A DNA stretch of 64,000 nt from Pseudorhodoplanes sp. (GCA_022843165.1 JALHOD010000006.1:59447-123446); one strand, 5' to 3'. Shown: positions 33,154-42,452, counted from the stretch's first letter. Program-made: numbers and translations. The notes: generated by a model not told the origin, from the sequence alone.

Positions 33154-34107
33154 ATGGCGGTCGAGCCCGGTCCTCACAGCATCGAAACCGAGGCGGTTCG
33201 CCGGGCCAGCGGGCAGGCGCGCACGCTCGCGGCCGGCATGCCGCGCCTGATGCTGGAGGCGCGCCGCATCGCCGCCACCGTGATTCACGGACTGCATGGC
33301 CGCCGGCGCTCGGGCTCGGGCGAGAATTTCTGGCAATATCGCCGCTTCCTGTCCGGCGAGCCGGCGCGGCGCGTCGACTGGCGGCGGTCTGCGCGCGATG
33401 ATCATCTCTATGTGCGCGAGCAGGAATGGGAAGCCGCGCACACGGTTTGGATCTGGCCGGACCGCTCGCCGTCGATGGTGTTCGCGTCTCCCTTGGTCTG
33501 GGAAACGAAGCTCGATCGCACATTGGTCGTGACGCTGGCGCTGGCCGAAATTCTGGTCGAAGGCGGCGAGCGTGTCGGCATTCCCGGCGTCATGCGTCCG
33601 ACCGCCAGCCGGCAGGTGATCGACAAGATCGCGCAGGCGCTTGTGCATGACACCGGCGAACGCTCGAGCCTGCCGCCGGCATTCTCGCCGTCGCCGCTGT
33701 CGGAAATCGTGATGCTGTCCGATTTCTGGAGTCCGATCTCCGATTTCCAGGAGAAGATCGCCTATCTGTCGGGATCGCGCGCGCATGGTCATGTCGTGCA
33801 GATCGTCGATCCAGCGGAAGAGACATTTCCCTATTCCGGCCGCATCGAATTTCTGGACCCGGAGGGCGCGGAGAGCGTGACTGCCGGCCGCGCCGAGACC
33901 TGGCGCGATGATTATCTCGCGCGTCTGACCGATCATCGCGCGCAGATGCGCGCGGAGACCGAGCGGCTCGGCTGGAGTTTTGCCGTTCACCGCACCGACC
34001 GGCCGGCCAGCGAGCTGGTGCTGGCGCTGCATGCGCGGATGGGGCAGAGCGGGGTCCTGTCGCCCGTGACGCGCAATCCCGCGGCGCAATCGGAGACCGC
34101 GGCATGA
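33154..34107 (+). CDS. DUF58 domain protein
   Basis: 317 residues. The DUF58 signature is FWQYRRFLSGEPARRVDWRR with SARDDHLYVREQEWE, a VWA-like fold whose metal site is partly lost. The N-terminus carries GLHGRRRSGSGENF. No membrane helices are visible, unlike longer DUF58 proteins. It is coupled to moxR (3 bp) and overlaps the DUF4159 gene by 4 bp. Genes of this cluster are thought to act together in the periplasm or membrane, but no substrate is known. Confidence 0.88.
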   Translation: MAVEPGPHSIETEAVRRASGQARTLAAGMPRLMLEARRIAATVIHGLHGRRRSGSGENFWQYRRFLSGEPARRVDWRRSARDDHLYVREQEWEAAHTVWIWPDRSPSMVFASPLVWETKLDRTLVVTLALAEILVEGGERVGIPGVMRPTASRQVIDKIAQALVHDTGERSSLPPAFSPSPLSEIVMLSDFWSPISDFQEKIAYLSGSRAHGHVVQIVDPAEETFPYSGRIEFLDPEGAESVTAGRAETWRDDYLARLTDHRAQMRAETERLGWSFAVHRTDRPASELVLALHARMGQSGVLSPVTRNPAAQSETAA

Positions 34108-36998
34108 TCGGCGGCCTCCCGCTCGGCTTCGCACAGCCTCTGGTGCTGCTCGGCCTGCTCAGCCTTCCGGTTCTGTGGTGGTTACTCCGGCTGATTCCGC
34201 CGCGCCCGCGCCGCATCGCCTTTCCGCCGGCGCGCCTGCTGTTCGATATTGTCCCGAAGGAAGAAACGCCGGCCCGCACGCCGTGGTGGCTGACTTTGCT
34301 GCGGCTCGCGCTGACGGCGCTGGTCATCATCGCGGCGGCCGGGCCGCAATGGAATCCTTCGGTTGCGACGTCCGGCGGCAATGCGCCGATCGCGTTGCTG
34401 ATCGACGACGGTTGGGCGGCGGCGTCCACCTGGGAGGCCCGCATCCGCACCGGCGACGATGTGATCGCGCGCGCGCAAGCCGACAATCGTGGAGTCTACA
34501 TTATTCCGATGTCGGAAGCCCAGCGCGCCATCGCGCTGCAGACGCCGGCGGCAGCGCGCGTGCAGATGGGACAGTTGCAGCCCAAGCCGCATGCGGTCGA
34601 GCGTGCCGAGGCCTTGCCGGCGCTCACCCGCTTTGTCGCCGCGACACCGGAGGTTGACCTGATCTGGCTGTCGGACGGCGTGGATGCCGGCCGCGCGGCG
34701 GACTTCGTCGCGGCGTTGTCGGGCTTGCTCGGCGGTCGGTCGATCACGGTGGTGGAAGGCGGCGTGGCGTCGCCGCGGGCGTTGACGGCGGCCAACAATG
34801 CCGCCGGGTCGCTGACGGTCAAGGTTCTGCGCGCCAATGCCGGCGGCGCCGATCAGGGCGTGGTGCGTGCGCTCGATCTCAAGGGCCTGCCGCTCGGCGA
34901 GGCGCCGTATCAATGCAAGAGCGGCGAGCGTGAGGCTGACGCCGAAATCACATTGCCGGTCGAAATCCGCAATGACATCGCCCGGCTCGAAATCGTGAAC
35001 GAGCGGTCGGCCGGCGCCGTGCAATTGCTCGACAAGCGATGGCGCCGCCGCGCCGTCGGCGTGATCACCGGCGCCACCGCCGACACCGCGCAGCCTTTGC
35101 TGGCGTCGACATTCTATCTGTCGCGCGCGCTCGGGCCGTTTGCGGATGTGCGCATGGGTGAGCGGGTGTCGCCATCCGACGCGGTGGTGCGCTTTCTCGA
35201 CCAGAATATCCCGATGCTGATCCTGGCGGATGTCGGCAATGTGGTGGGCGACGCGCGCGAGCGGCTGACCAAATGGATCGAGGATGGCGGTGTTCTTGTG
35301 CGCTTCGCCGGGCCGCGTCTGGCCGCGTCCGATGACGATCTTGTACCGGTGCGGCTGCGCCGCGGCGGCCGCACGCTCGGCGGCAGCCTGAGCTGGGAGA
35401 AGCCGCAGGCCCTGGCGGCGTTCTCGCGCGAAAGTCCGTTCGCCGGCATGCCGGTGCCGAACGACGTCACAGTGACGCGGCAGGTCCTGGCCGAGCCCGA
35501 AGCCGGTATTTCCGAACGCAGCTGGGCGACGCTGGCCGATGGCACGCCGTTGGTGACCGGTGCGCGCCGCGGCAAGGGACTGGTGGTGCTGTTCCATGTC
35601 ACCGCCGACACGCGCTGGTCGGATCTGCCGCTGTCGGGCGCCTTCGTCGACATGCTGAAGCGCATTGTCGCGCTGTCGGGGTCCAATGTCGCGAGCGAGC
35701 AGGGCGCCAACGCCGCGCGCGAGCGCGAAACGCTGGCGGCCGCGCGCGTCCTCGACGGTTTCGGCGCGTTCACCGCACCGCTCGCCAGTGTAAAACCGGT
35801 GATTGCGAATTTCGGCGGGCGGGCGACCGCCGACCACCCGCCCGGCTTTTACGGGCCGCCGGAGGGATTGCTGGCCGTGAATACACTGATGCCCGCCGAC
35901 CGGCTGCAGCCGATGGATTATTCCGGACTGAATGCGCGCCGCGAGGCCTATCGGCTGACCGAGCCGCTCGATCTGCGCGGCCCGATCCTGCTGGCGGCAC
36001 TCGGCATGCTGCTGGTCGACGCGATGATCGTGTTCTGGCTGTCGGGCGGGATCGGCCGTCTGATACGCCGACGCCGTCCGGCGGTCGCGGCGCTGCTGGC
36101 GGCCGTGATCGCTGTCGCGACCCTCGCCGCGCCGACGCAATCTGTCGCGCAGGGCAGGCCGAAACCCGCGCCGTCTTCGCCGGCCGCGACGCCCGCACCG
36201 CCGCCCGCGCCATCCCCGGTGCAGGCGGAAGATTTCGCGATGAAGGCGGCGCTGGAAACGAGGCTCGCCTATGTCATCACCGGCGACGCGGAAACCGACG
36301 CCGTCAGCAAGGCCGGATTGAGCGGCCTGACATTGTTCATGGCGCAGCGCACCGCGCTGGAAGCCGGCGAGCCGATCGGCCTCGACATCGGCCGCGACGA
36401 ACTCAGCTTCTTTCCGCTGATCTATTGGCCGATCGTGCCGGGCGCGACTGCGCCGACGCCGCAGGCGCTGGCGCGGGTCGACGCCTATATGAAACAGGGT
36501 GGCACCGTGTTGTTCGATACGCGCGACGCCATCATGGCGCCCCCGGGTCCGGGCGGAGAAACCCGCAGCCCCGGCATGACCGCCCTGCGGCAGATCCTGA
36601 GTTCGCTGGATATCCCGGAACTGGAGACCGTCTCCAAGGATCACGTGCTGACCAAGACGTTTTTCCTGCTGAAGGATTTCCCCGGACGCTTCAGCACCGG
36701 CCAGCTCTGGGTGGAAGCGCTGCCTTCGACCGACGAGATCGACGATGAGTCCGAAAACAAGCGCCCGGCGCGCGCCGGCGACGGCGTTTCGTCGATCATG
36801 ATCACGTCCAACGATCTCGCCGGCGCTTGGGCGATGCGGCCGGATGGACAATCCATGCTGCCGATGGTGGCGGCCGAGCCGCGTCAGCGCGAGATGGCTT
36901 TTCGCGCCGGCGTCAACATCGTCATGTACACCCTGACCGGCAACTACAAGGCCGATCAGGTCCATATTCCGGCTTTGCTGGAACGGCTCGGCCAATAG
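34104..36998 (+). CDS. BatA/DUF4159 domain membrane protein
   Basis: 964 residues. Residues 1-85 are the BatA N-terminal unit with two helices (LVLLGLLSLPVLWWLLRLIP and WWLTLLRLALTALVIIAAAG). A VWA-like region follows (PIALLIDDGWAAAS, about 95-220), then an unassigned beta-rich part, a glutamine-amidotransferase-like segment (about 370-480), a helix around 630-650, a second near 660-685 and a Pro/Ala linker. The C-terminal about 230 residues form DUF4159 (FAMKAALETRLAYVITGD, GGTVLFDTRDA, FNIVMYTLTGNY-like end). It overlaps the DUF58 gene by 4 bp. Probably an inner-membrane assembly factor working with MoxR. Confidence 0.85.
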   Translation: MIGGLPLGFAQPLVLLGLLSLPVLWWLLRLIPPRPRRIAFPPARLLFDIVPKEETPARTPWWLTLLRLALTALVIIAAAGPQWNPSVATSGGNAPIALLIDDGWAAASTWEARIRTGDDVIARAQADNRGVYIIPMSEAQRAIALQTPAAARVQMGQLQPKPHAVERAEALPALTRFVAATPEVDLIWLSDGVDAGRAADFVAALSGLLGGRSITVVEGGVASPRALTAANNAAGSLTVKVLRANAGGADQGVVRALDLKGLPLGEAPYQCKSGEREADAEITLPVEIRNDIARLEIVNERSAGAVQLLDKRWRRRAVGVITGATADTAQPLLASTFYLSRALGPFADVRMGERVSPSDAVVRFLDQNIPMLILADVGNVVGDARERLTKWIEDGGVLVRFAGPRLAASDDDLVPVRLRRGGRTLGGSLSWEKPQALAAFSRESPFAGMPVPNDVTVTRQVLAEPEAGISERSWATLADGTPLVTGARRGKGLVVLFHVTADTRWSDLPLSGAFVDMLKRIVALSGSNVASEQGANAARERETLAAARVLDGFGAFTAPLASVKPVIANFGGRATADHPPGFYGPPEGLLAVNTLMPADRLQPMDYSGLNARREAYRLTEPLDLRGPILLAALGMLLVDAMIVFWLSGGIGRLIRRRRPAVAALLAAVIAVATLAAPTQSVAQGRPKPAPSSPAATPAPPPAPSPVQAEDFAMKAALETRLAYVITGDAETDAVSKAGLSGLTLFMAQRTALEAGEPIGLDIGRDELSFFPLIYWPIVPGATAPTPQALARVDAYMKQGGTVLFDTRDAIMAPPGPGGETRSPGMTALRQILSSLDIPELETVSKDHVLTKTFFLLKDFPGRFSTGQLWVEALPSTDEIDDESENKRPARAGDGVSSIMITSNDLAGAWAMRPDGQSMLPMVAAEPRQREMAFRAGVNIVMYTLTGNYKADQVHIPALLERLGQ

Positions 36999-37066
36999 GG
37001 GCGAAATCAGGAAAAGTGGAAACCGGTTTTCCGTTCGATTTCGCGACAAGAAAATAGGAGCGCCTT

Positions 37067-39133
37067 GTGGGTTTGGGTATCGCCTTCGCGCCTCTGGTCC
37101 CCGCCTATGTCCTGTGGTCGGCGGCCGCCGTCGTGGCGGCTGTGACGGCGCTGCTGCTGCTGGCGCGCAGTCGCGGCGCGCTGGTGCGTGCGGTGGCGCT
37201 CGCGCTGGTGGTGCTGGCGCTTGCCAATCCGTCCTTCACCAAGGAGGATCGCGATCCGATTCCGTCGGTCGCTGTTGTCGTGATCGACAAAAGCCCGAGC
37301 CAGAATTTCGGGGAGCGTGCAAAACAGACCGAGGAGGCACGGGCCGCGCTCAACGAGCGGCTGGCGCGCATTCCGGGTCTCGAGGTGCGCGTGGTCGAGG
37401 CCGGGCAGGCCGACGGCGAGACCGACGGCACAAGACTGTTCAATGCGCTGGGCGCGGCTTTGGCCGACGTGCCGCCGGATCGCATCGCCGGCGCCTTCCT
37501 GATCACCGACGGTCGCGTGCACGATGTGCCGGCGGACGCGACCTCGCTCGGATTCGCCGCGCCGCTGCACGCGCTGGTGACCGGCAAGCGCGAGGAGCGC
37601 GACCGTCGCGTGGTGCTGACTTCGGCGCCGCGTTTCGGCATTGTCGGGCAGTCGCAGACCATCGCCTTCCGCGTCGAGGACCAGGGCGTGCGCCCCGGCG
37701 CCGCGCGCGTCACCGTGCGGCGGAACGGCGAGGCGATCGAGACCCGCAACGTCAACACCAATGTCGGGCTGCGGGTGAACGTGCCGATCCCGCATGCCGG
37801 GCCGAACATCGTCGAGATCGAAGCCTCGCCGCTCGAAGATGAACTCACGCCGGTCAACAACCGCGCCGTCGTGTCGATCGACGGCGTGCGCGACAAGCTG
37901 CGCGTGCTGCTGGTCTCCGGCGAACCGCATGCCGGCGAGCGCACCTGGCGCAATCTGCTGAAGTCCGATGCGTCTGTGGATCTCGTGCATTTCACCATCC
38001 TGCGGCCGCCGGAGAAGCAGGACGGCACGCCGATCAACGAACTCTCGCTGATCGCGTTTCCGACCCGCGAACTGTTCCAGCAAAAGATCGGCGAGTTCCA
38101 TCTCATCATCTTCGACCGCTATGCGCGCCAGGGCGTGCTGCCGATCATCTATTTCGACAATATCGCGCGCTATGTGCGCGAGGGCGGGGCGGTGCTGGTC
38201 GCCGCCGGTCCCGATTACGCCAGCCCGACGTCGCTCTGGCGCACGCCGCTCGACGCCATCCTGCCGGCCGAGCCGGCGGGTACCATGACCGAGCGCGCCT
38301 TCCATGCGCGGCTGACCGATCTCGGCAAGCGCCATCCGGTCACGCGCGAACTCGACGGATCGCAGAACGATCCGCCGCACTGGAGCCGCTGGTTCCGCGT
38401 GGTGGACACCAAGATCGCGCAAGGTTCGTCGGTCATGGAAGGCCCGGACGGCAAGCCCTTGCTCGTGCTGTCGCGCGAGGGCGAGGGCCGCGTCGCGCTT
38501 CTGCTCTCCGACCATATCTGGCTGTGGGCGCGCGGTTTTGAGGGCGGCGGGCCGCATCTCGATCTCCTGCGCAAGCTCTCGCACTGGCTGATGAAGCAGC
38601 CCGATCTCGAGGAGGAGGCGTTGCGCCTCGTGGCGCGCGGGCGCGAGCTCGCGATCGAGCGGCAGAGCATGGCCGAAAGCGTCGAACCGGTGACGGTGAC
38701 CACGCCGTCGGGCGAGACGCGCAATATTGTCCTGCAGGTGGCCGAGCCCGGCCTGTGGCGCGGTGTGACGCCCGCCAGTGAACTCGGCCTGTGGCGTGCG
38801 AGCGACGGCAAGCTGACCACGCTGGTGAATGTCGGGCCGGTCAATCCGCGCGAATTCTCCGAAGTCACGTCTTCCATCGATATGCTGAAGCCGCTGACCG
38901 ACGCGACCGGCGGCGATGCGCGCCGGCTCGACGACAACGGAAGTGTGCGCATGCCGCGCGTGGTGGGCGTGCGCTCGAGCGAGACCTTCAGGGGCGAGGA
39001 CTGGCTGGGGGTGAGGATGCGCGACGCCAGCGTGGTGCGCGGGATCGGCGTGCTGCCGGTCTTTGCCGGATTGCTCGGCCTCTTGCTGCTGGTCGGGTCT
39101 CTCGCCGCGACCTGGGCGCGCGAAGGACGCTGA
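37067..39133 (+). CDS. Membrane protein with VWA-like and glutamine-amidotransferase-like domains
   Basis: 688 residues. The GTG at 37067 has AGGAG 6 bp upstream and is the first codon of the conserved N-terminus (two helices within residues 1-55). Then come a VWA-like part (VAVVVIDKSPSQNFGER, FLITDGRVHDVP, about 65-170), a beta-sandwich (about 190-270), and a GATase-1-like domain (LRVLLVSGEPHAGERTWRN, IARYVREGGAVLVAAGPDY, about 280-520), ending in one helix (VLPVFAGLLGLLLLVGSLAA). The usual catalytic Cys of amidotransferases is not seen, so this is probably a structural derivative. It closes the MoxR operon and is convergent, with a 1-bp gap, to a GNAT gene. Confidence 0.82.
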   Translation: MGLGIAFAPLVPAYVLWSAAAVVAAVTALLLLARSRGALVRAVALALVVLALANPSFTKEDRDPIPSVAVVVIDKSPSQNFGERAKQTEEARAALNERLARIPGLEVRVVEAGQADGETDGTRLFNALGAALADVPPDRIAGAFLITDGRVHDVPADATSLGFAAPLHALVTGKREERDRRVVLTSAPRFGIVGQSQTIAFRVEDQGVRPGAARVTVRRNGEAIETRNVNTNVGLRVNVPIPHAGPNIVEIEASPLEDELTPVNNRAVVSIDGVRDKLRVLLVSGEPHAGERTWRNLLKSDASVDLVHFTILRPPEKQDGTPINELSLIAFPTRELFQQKIGEFHLIIFDRYARQGVLPIIYFDNIARYVREGGAVLVAAGPDYASPTSLWRTPLDAILPAEPAGTMTERAFHARLTDLGKRHPVTRELDGSQNDPPHWSRWFRVVDTKIAQGSSVMEGPDGKPLLVLSREGEGRVALLLSDHIWLWARGFEGGGPHLDLLRKLSHWLMKQPDLEEEALRLVARGRELAIERQSMAESVEPVTVTTPSGETRNIVLQVAEPGLWRGVTPASELGLWRASDGKLTTLVNVGPVNPREFSEVTSSIDMLKPLTDATGGDARRLDDNGSVRMPRVVGVRSSETFRGEDWLGVRMRDASVVRGIGVLPVFAGLLGLLLLVGSLAATWAREGR

Positions 39134-39134
39134 G

Positions 39135-39644
39135 TCAGACCGTCTCCCAGTCCGGCAGCACGTTGCCGGACACGCCCGCGAAGGCGCCGGGGGCAAGTTC
39201 GGCCACCAGCAATCGCGCGGGATCGACCGGGCCCGGCATCTTCACCTGGCCTTTCGGGATGCGGACAAAGCCGAGCGGGCCGTAATAGGGCTCATCACCC
39301 ACGAGCAGCACCAGCTTGTGCCCCTTCGCCTTTGCCTCCTCGCAGGCGCGCGCGACCAAGGCTTTCGCGATGCCGCGGCCGCGAAACGGCGGCTCGACCG
39401 TGAGCGGGCCGAGCAGCAAGGCCCGGGTCTCCCCGATGGTGACCGGAGACAGCCGCACCGAGCCGACCAAAAGGGTGCCGATGCGGGCGGTGAAGGACAA
39501 TGCGAAATCGTGGCCGACGCCCTCGCGGATGCGATAGGCGGTGCGCGCGAAGCGGCCGGGGCCGAAGGTGCGCTCATGCAGCCGGTCGATCGCCACGGCG
39601 TCGTCGGGCGTCTCCGGCAGGATGGTGAGCGAGAGGTCTGACAT
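39135..39644 (-). CDS. GNAT-family N-acetyltransferase
   Basis: 169 residues from the ATG at 39644. The acetyl-CoA-binding motif is RGRGIAKALVARACEEAKAK, preceded by LGPLTVEPPF, and the C-terminal part has GHKLVLLVGDEPYYGPLGF. This pattern (YYGPLGF, Phe-rich end) matches the small YhbS-like group. Substrate unknown. The reading frame stays open for 1.5 kb upstream, antisense to the glutathione transferase gene, which is chance. Confidence 0.88.
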   Translation of the reverse strand: MSDLSLTILPETPDDAVAIDRLHERTFGPGRFARTAYRIREGVGHDFALSFTARIGTLLVGSVRLSPVTIGETRALLLGPLTVEPPFRGRGIAKALVARACEEAKAKGHKLVLLVGDEPYYGPLGFVRIPKGQVKMPGPVDPARLLVAELAPGAFAGVSGNVLPDWETV

Positions 39645-39767
39645 GCGGTCCGCGCTTAGCATTTGCCGCCTGGAAAATCCATCGCGGCCCCGTTTCGTGA
39701 TCGGCACATTTATCATTGCTCTGGCCGCCCCGTCGCCTAGATAGAGCGCGGGACAACGGAGAACAGC

Positions 39768-40748
39768 ATGGGCGTTTTCGTCGACGGCGTGTGGCACGAC
39801 CAGTGGTACGATACCGGCAAGAGCAAGGGCGCCTTCGAGCGCGAGCCGACCCGCTTCCGCAACTGGATCACGCCCGACGGCGCCGCCGGCCCGAGCGGCA
39901 AGGGCGGTTTTCCCGCCGCGGCCGGCCGCTATCATCTCTATGTCTGCCTCGCCTGTCCCTGGGCGCACCGCACGCTGATTTTTCGCAAGCTGAAGCAGCT
40001 CGACGGACTGATCTCCGTGTCCACCGTCTCGCCGCTGATGGGCGCGGTCGGCTGGACCTTCGAGGAGAGCGAAGGTTCGAGCGGAGATGCGGTCAATCAC
40101 GCAAAAACGCTCGGCGAGATCTATCTGAAGGCGGACCAAAAATATTCCGGCCGCGTCACCGTACCGGTGCTGTGGGACAAAAAAACCAACACCATCGTCA
40201 GCAACGAATCCTCCGAAATCATCCGCATGTTCAATTCGGCGTTCGACGCGCTGACCGGCGACCGCAGCGACTATTATCCGCTGGCGTTGCGCGGCGCGAT
40301 CGACCGCGTCAACGACATCGTCTATGCCGGCATCAACAACGGCGTCTACCGCGCCGGTTTCGCCACCACGCAAGAAGCGTACGAGGAGGCCTTCGACAAT
40401 CTGTTCGCCGCGCTCGACACGGTGGAGGCGATCCTGGCCGGGCATCGCTATCTCGCCGGCAATGCCGTCACCGAAGCCGACTGGCGGCTGTTCACCACGC
40501 TGGTGCGCTTCGACGCGGTCTATGTCGGGCATTTCAAGTGCAACAAAAAGCGGATCGCGGATTATCCCAACCTGTCGAACTATCTGCGCGAGCTGTACCA
40601 GGTGCCCGGAATCGCCGGCACCGTCGACATGCATCAGATCAAGACGCATTATTACGCCAGCCACCGCAACATCAACCCGACCGGCATCGTGCCAAAAGGG
40701 CCGGAGCTGCATTTCGACGCGCCGCATGACCGGGGACGGTTCGGTTGA
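39768..40748 (+). CDS. Glutathionyl-hydroquinone reductase (omega-type GST)
   Basis: 326 residues, the length of YqjG/PcpF-type enzymes. The catalytic cysteine is in YVCLACPWAHRTLI; the upstream FRNWITPDGAAGPSGKGGF segment and the downstream SNESSEIIRMFNSAFD (glutathione-binding) are typical. The helical domain includes LAGNAVTEADWRLFTTLVRF. These enzymes remove glutathione from glutathionyl-hydroquinones formed during quinone detoxification. The gene stands alone; a paired palindromic repeat follows it. Confidence 0.9.
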   Translation: MGVFVDGVWHDQWYDTGKSKGAFEREPTRFRNWITPDGAAGPSGKGGFPAAAGRYHLYVCLACPWAHRTLIFRKLKQLDGLISVSTVSPLMGAVGWTFEESEGSSGDAVNHAKTLGEIYLKADQKYSGRVTVPVLWDKKTNTIVSNESSEIIRMFNSAFDALTGDRSDYYPLALRGAIDRVNDIVYAGINNGVYRAGFATTQEAYEEAFDNLFAALDTVEAILAGHRYLAGNAVTEADWRLFTTLVRFDAVYVGHFKCNKKRIADYPNLSNYLRELYQVPGIAGTVDMHQIKTHYYASHRNINPTGIVPKGPELHFDAPHDRGRFG

Positions 40749-40753
40749 CTTTA

Positions 40754-40880
40754 TCCTCCCCCTTGCGGGGAGGGTGCGAGCCGGGTGGGGGGTACTTCGT
40801 TGAATCCCATGCGGACCCCCACCCCGCCCGCTTTCGCTTTGCTCAGCGGGCGACCCTCCCCACAATGGGGAGGGTGAAGT
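40754..40880. repeat. Paired inverted palindromic repeat (REP/BIME-like)
   Basis: The left unit (about 40756-40795) has CCTCCCC-ttg-GGGGAGGG followed by a GGGTGGGGGG block; the right unit (about 40816-40880) is the inverse, starting with CCCCCACCCC, an internal hairpin (CGCCCGC...GCGGGCG) and ending CCTCCCCACAATGGGGAGGG. The same architecture occurs at 58679-59201 and 61789-62028. Only about 20 bp separate the units here. Confidence 0.75.
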
Positions 40881-40907
40881 ACAGTGCCTCCCGGGAAGGA
40901 CATCGCC

Positions 40908-41156
40908 ATGCAGCTTCGTCTCCCGATATGCACGACCGCAATTGCGTGCGGCCTCTTCGCTTTCATCGCCGCCGACGCGCGCCCGCAGAACAATCCCGGC
41001 CAGACCTTCGTGCCCGGCCATTACGCCTGGAACGCGCGCACGCAAGCCTATGTCTGGGTGCCGAGCCGCTGGGAGCGCAATGCGCGCGGCCAGCGCTCCG
41101 CCGGTGTCGGCTGGACCTTCAGCGGCGGACGCTGGCAATTTACGCCGGGGCGCTGA
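40908..41156 (+). CDS. Small exported YXWV/WxxGxW-type repeat protein
   Basis: 82 residues from the ATG at 40908. A signal peptide (about residues 1-24, LPICTTAIACGLFAFIAADA) precedes a mature domain with two copies of a WxPxxY-like pattern: FVPGHYAWNARTQAYVWVPS and SGGRWQFTPGR. Such proteins are small periplasmic or surface proteins of unknown role. A neighbouring repeat supplies part of the upstream region. The call rests on the signal peptide and repeat pattern, so it is moderate. Confidence 0.6.
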   Translation: MQLRLPICTTAIACGLFAFIAADARPQNNPGQTFVPGHYAWNARTQAYVWVPSRWERNARGQRSAGVGWTFSGGRWQFTPGR

Positions 41157-41162
41157 GCGCAT

Positions 41163-41579
41163 TTACAATGTCCTGATGCGCGGCATGTGAGCTTCGTGCG
41201 GCGGCGCGGCGTCGGGGCCGGGCGTCCCGGACTCCGCCGGATTTTCGTGGGCCGCGATCTCGGGCCGGATCTCTTCCGCCGCGCGGCGATAGCTTTGCGC
41301 CTGCTCCGGCCGGCCGGCCGCCTCGCAGATCATGGCGCGAATGTCGTTCTGTATCTCCTCCGGCACCTGCGGCCAGAACACGTCGAAGCAGGTGTGCGGG
41401 TTGCCGCGGCAGCCGCGCGACCGCAGGCATGCCTTGTCGGCGCAGAAGCGCCAGAACTGCATGAAGTCGCACAGCTTGCGCTTGCCTGTGTCATGCGCGC
41501 GCTGGAACTCAAGCCCGGCAGCGTGCTGTTCGGGGGTCTGCCAGTTTTCGCGTGCGGTCAGCGTGTCGCTGTCGGACAT
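41163..41579 (-). CDS. Cysteine-rich conserved hypothetical protein
   Basis: 138 residues. The core FCADKACLRSRGCRGNPHTC carries four of the five cysteines (the first is in KLCDFMQFWRF) with a C-x5-C-x4-C-x6-C layout that could bind a metal or form disulfides. There is no signal peptide, so it is probably cytoplasmic. The rest is Glu/Ala-rich and probably helical (EEIQNDIRAMICEAAGRPEQ). I do not recognise a named family. Convergent with the preceding small exported protein, 6 bp apart. Confidence 0.65.
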   Translation of the reverse strand: MSDSDTLTARENWQTPEQHAAGLEFQRAHDTGKRKLCDFMQFWRFCADKACLRSRGCRGNPHTCFDVFWPQVPEEIQNDIRAMICEAAGRPEQAQSYRRAAEEIRPEIAAHENPAESGTPGPDAAPPHEAHMPRIRTL

Positions 41580-42155
41580 GACAATCTCCTGATCGTGTGG
41601 GGGAGGGATGGCGGCGCGCAGCCGCCCGCATTCCCGCGCCGCGTTTCGCGGCCGGGTCCTGCGTCTGCGCGGCGCATATCGGGCAGGCCCGACATGCGCG
41701 TGAGGGGGACGGTGCGCCGGGAGGCGCAGGCCAGTCCTTCGTGCTGCGTCCGTTGCCGGGCGCAGCCGCCTCTCGGCGCACCGTCTGCGGCGTTCTCGGC
41801 GAAGGCCGAAACCTCCGCCAACCCCGGGCCGCGCTTACGAACGCCAGGCGAACCGCGCCTTGCGCCGCCACAGCGAGCTCCTCGCGCACGGGTCGTAATG
41901 CCCGTAGGGCGGAGCCCCGGGGCCACCCGGGAGCGGATCGTACGTCACGATCCGCCCGCAGGGCGCCGCACCCGCTCCATCTTCAGAACGTCTCCGGAAG
42001 ACGCCCCTCGCGAGCGGGCAATAGGACTATAATCCATAACTAGGAAAAAAGTCAATACTCAATCTCAAGGAAAATATTCAATCCACGCGGGTGGATATTG
42101 AGCGCGGCACCTATGAGTGGTATCGTTTTGCTTCTACCAGCAATGGAGGTTGGCA
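41580..42155. other. 576-bp non-coding stretch: G+C-rich palindromic part, then A+T-rich part
   Basis: The first 440 bp are very G+C-rich and hold several inverted repeats: an 11-bp pair at 41708-41718/41775-41785 and an 8-bp stem at 41933-41940/41948-41955. Open frames cross it on both strands but their compositions are Arg/Ala/Pro-rich and look like chance. From about 42010 the DNA turns A+T-rich, with an imperfect palindrome around 42076-42098 (ATCCACGCGGGTGGAT core). I see no tRNA or transposase remnant. Confidence 0.5.
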
Positions 42156-42452
42156 ATGCTCCATATGAAACTGCTTGCCGCGCTTATTCTGGTGCTGGGC
42201 TTCGTTGCCCCGGGCGCGGCGCAAAACAAGCCCGATCTTTTTCCGAGGACGGAAATCCGTCCGCAAACCGACAGCGAGCGACTTCAGAACTTCAAGCCGC
42301 CGTCGCCGCCGCCCACGACCTATCCGAATATCAGCCGGGATGAACGGGGCGAGCCTCGTCTCAATATCAATCGCGATGTGTCGGTTGGCGGCAACGTGAC
42401 AAGGGACAGCGTGGAGGGGAATGTGAGATTTCCGATTCCAGACAGGCGCTAG
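42156..42452 (+). CDS. Small secreted protein, unknown function
   Basis: 98 residues from the ATG at 42156, with GGAGG 6 bp upstream. A signal peptide (LAALILVLGFVAPGAAQ, cleavage near residue 22) precedes a low-complexity, proline-rich mature part (NFKPPSPPPTTYPNISRDE) ending in VSVGGNVTRDSVEGNVRFPI. No domain is recognised. It lies at the edge of an A+T-rich islet that contrasts with its surroundings. Confidence 0.5.
   Translation: MLHMKLLAALILVLGFVAPGAAQNKPDLFPRTEIRPQTDSERLQNFKPPSPPPTTYPNISRDERGEPRLNINRDVSVGGNVTRDSVEGNVRFPIPDRR

Noticed and set aside
34182..37049. A 955-codon minus-strand open frame opposite the DUF4159 gene
   Set aside because: Composition is Arg/Gln/His-rich without domains; the plus strand carries a recognisable BatA/DUF4159 protein with coupled neighbours.
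39135..41162. A 675-codon minus-strand open frame covering the region antisense to the glutathione transferase gene
   Set aside because: Only the last 169 codons match a family (GNAT). The rest mirrors a clear plus-strand gene, and long antisense frames are expected in G+C-rich DNA.
41597..42043. Overlapping open frames on both strands in the G+C-rich gap
   Set aside because: Arg/Ala/Pro-rich products without motifs or ribosome-binding sites; inverted repeats explain the sequence better.
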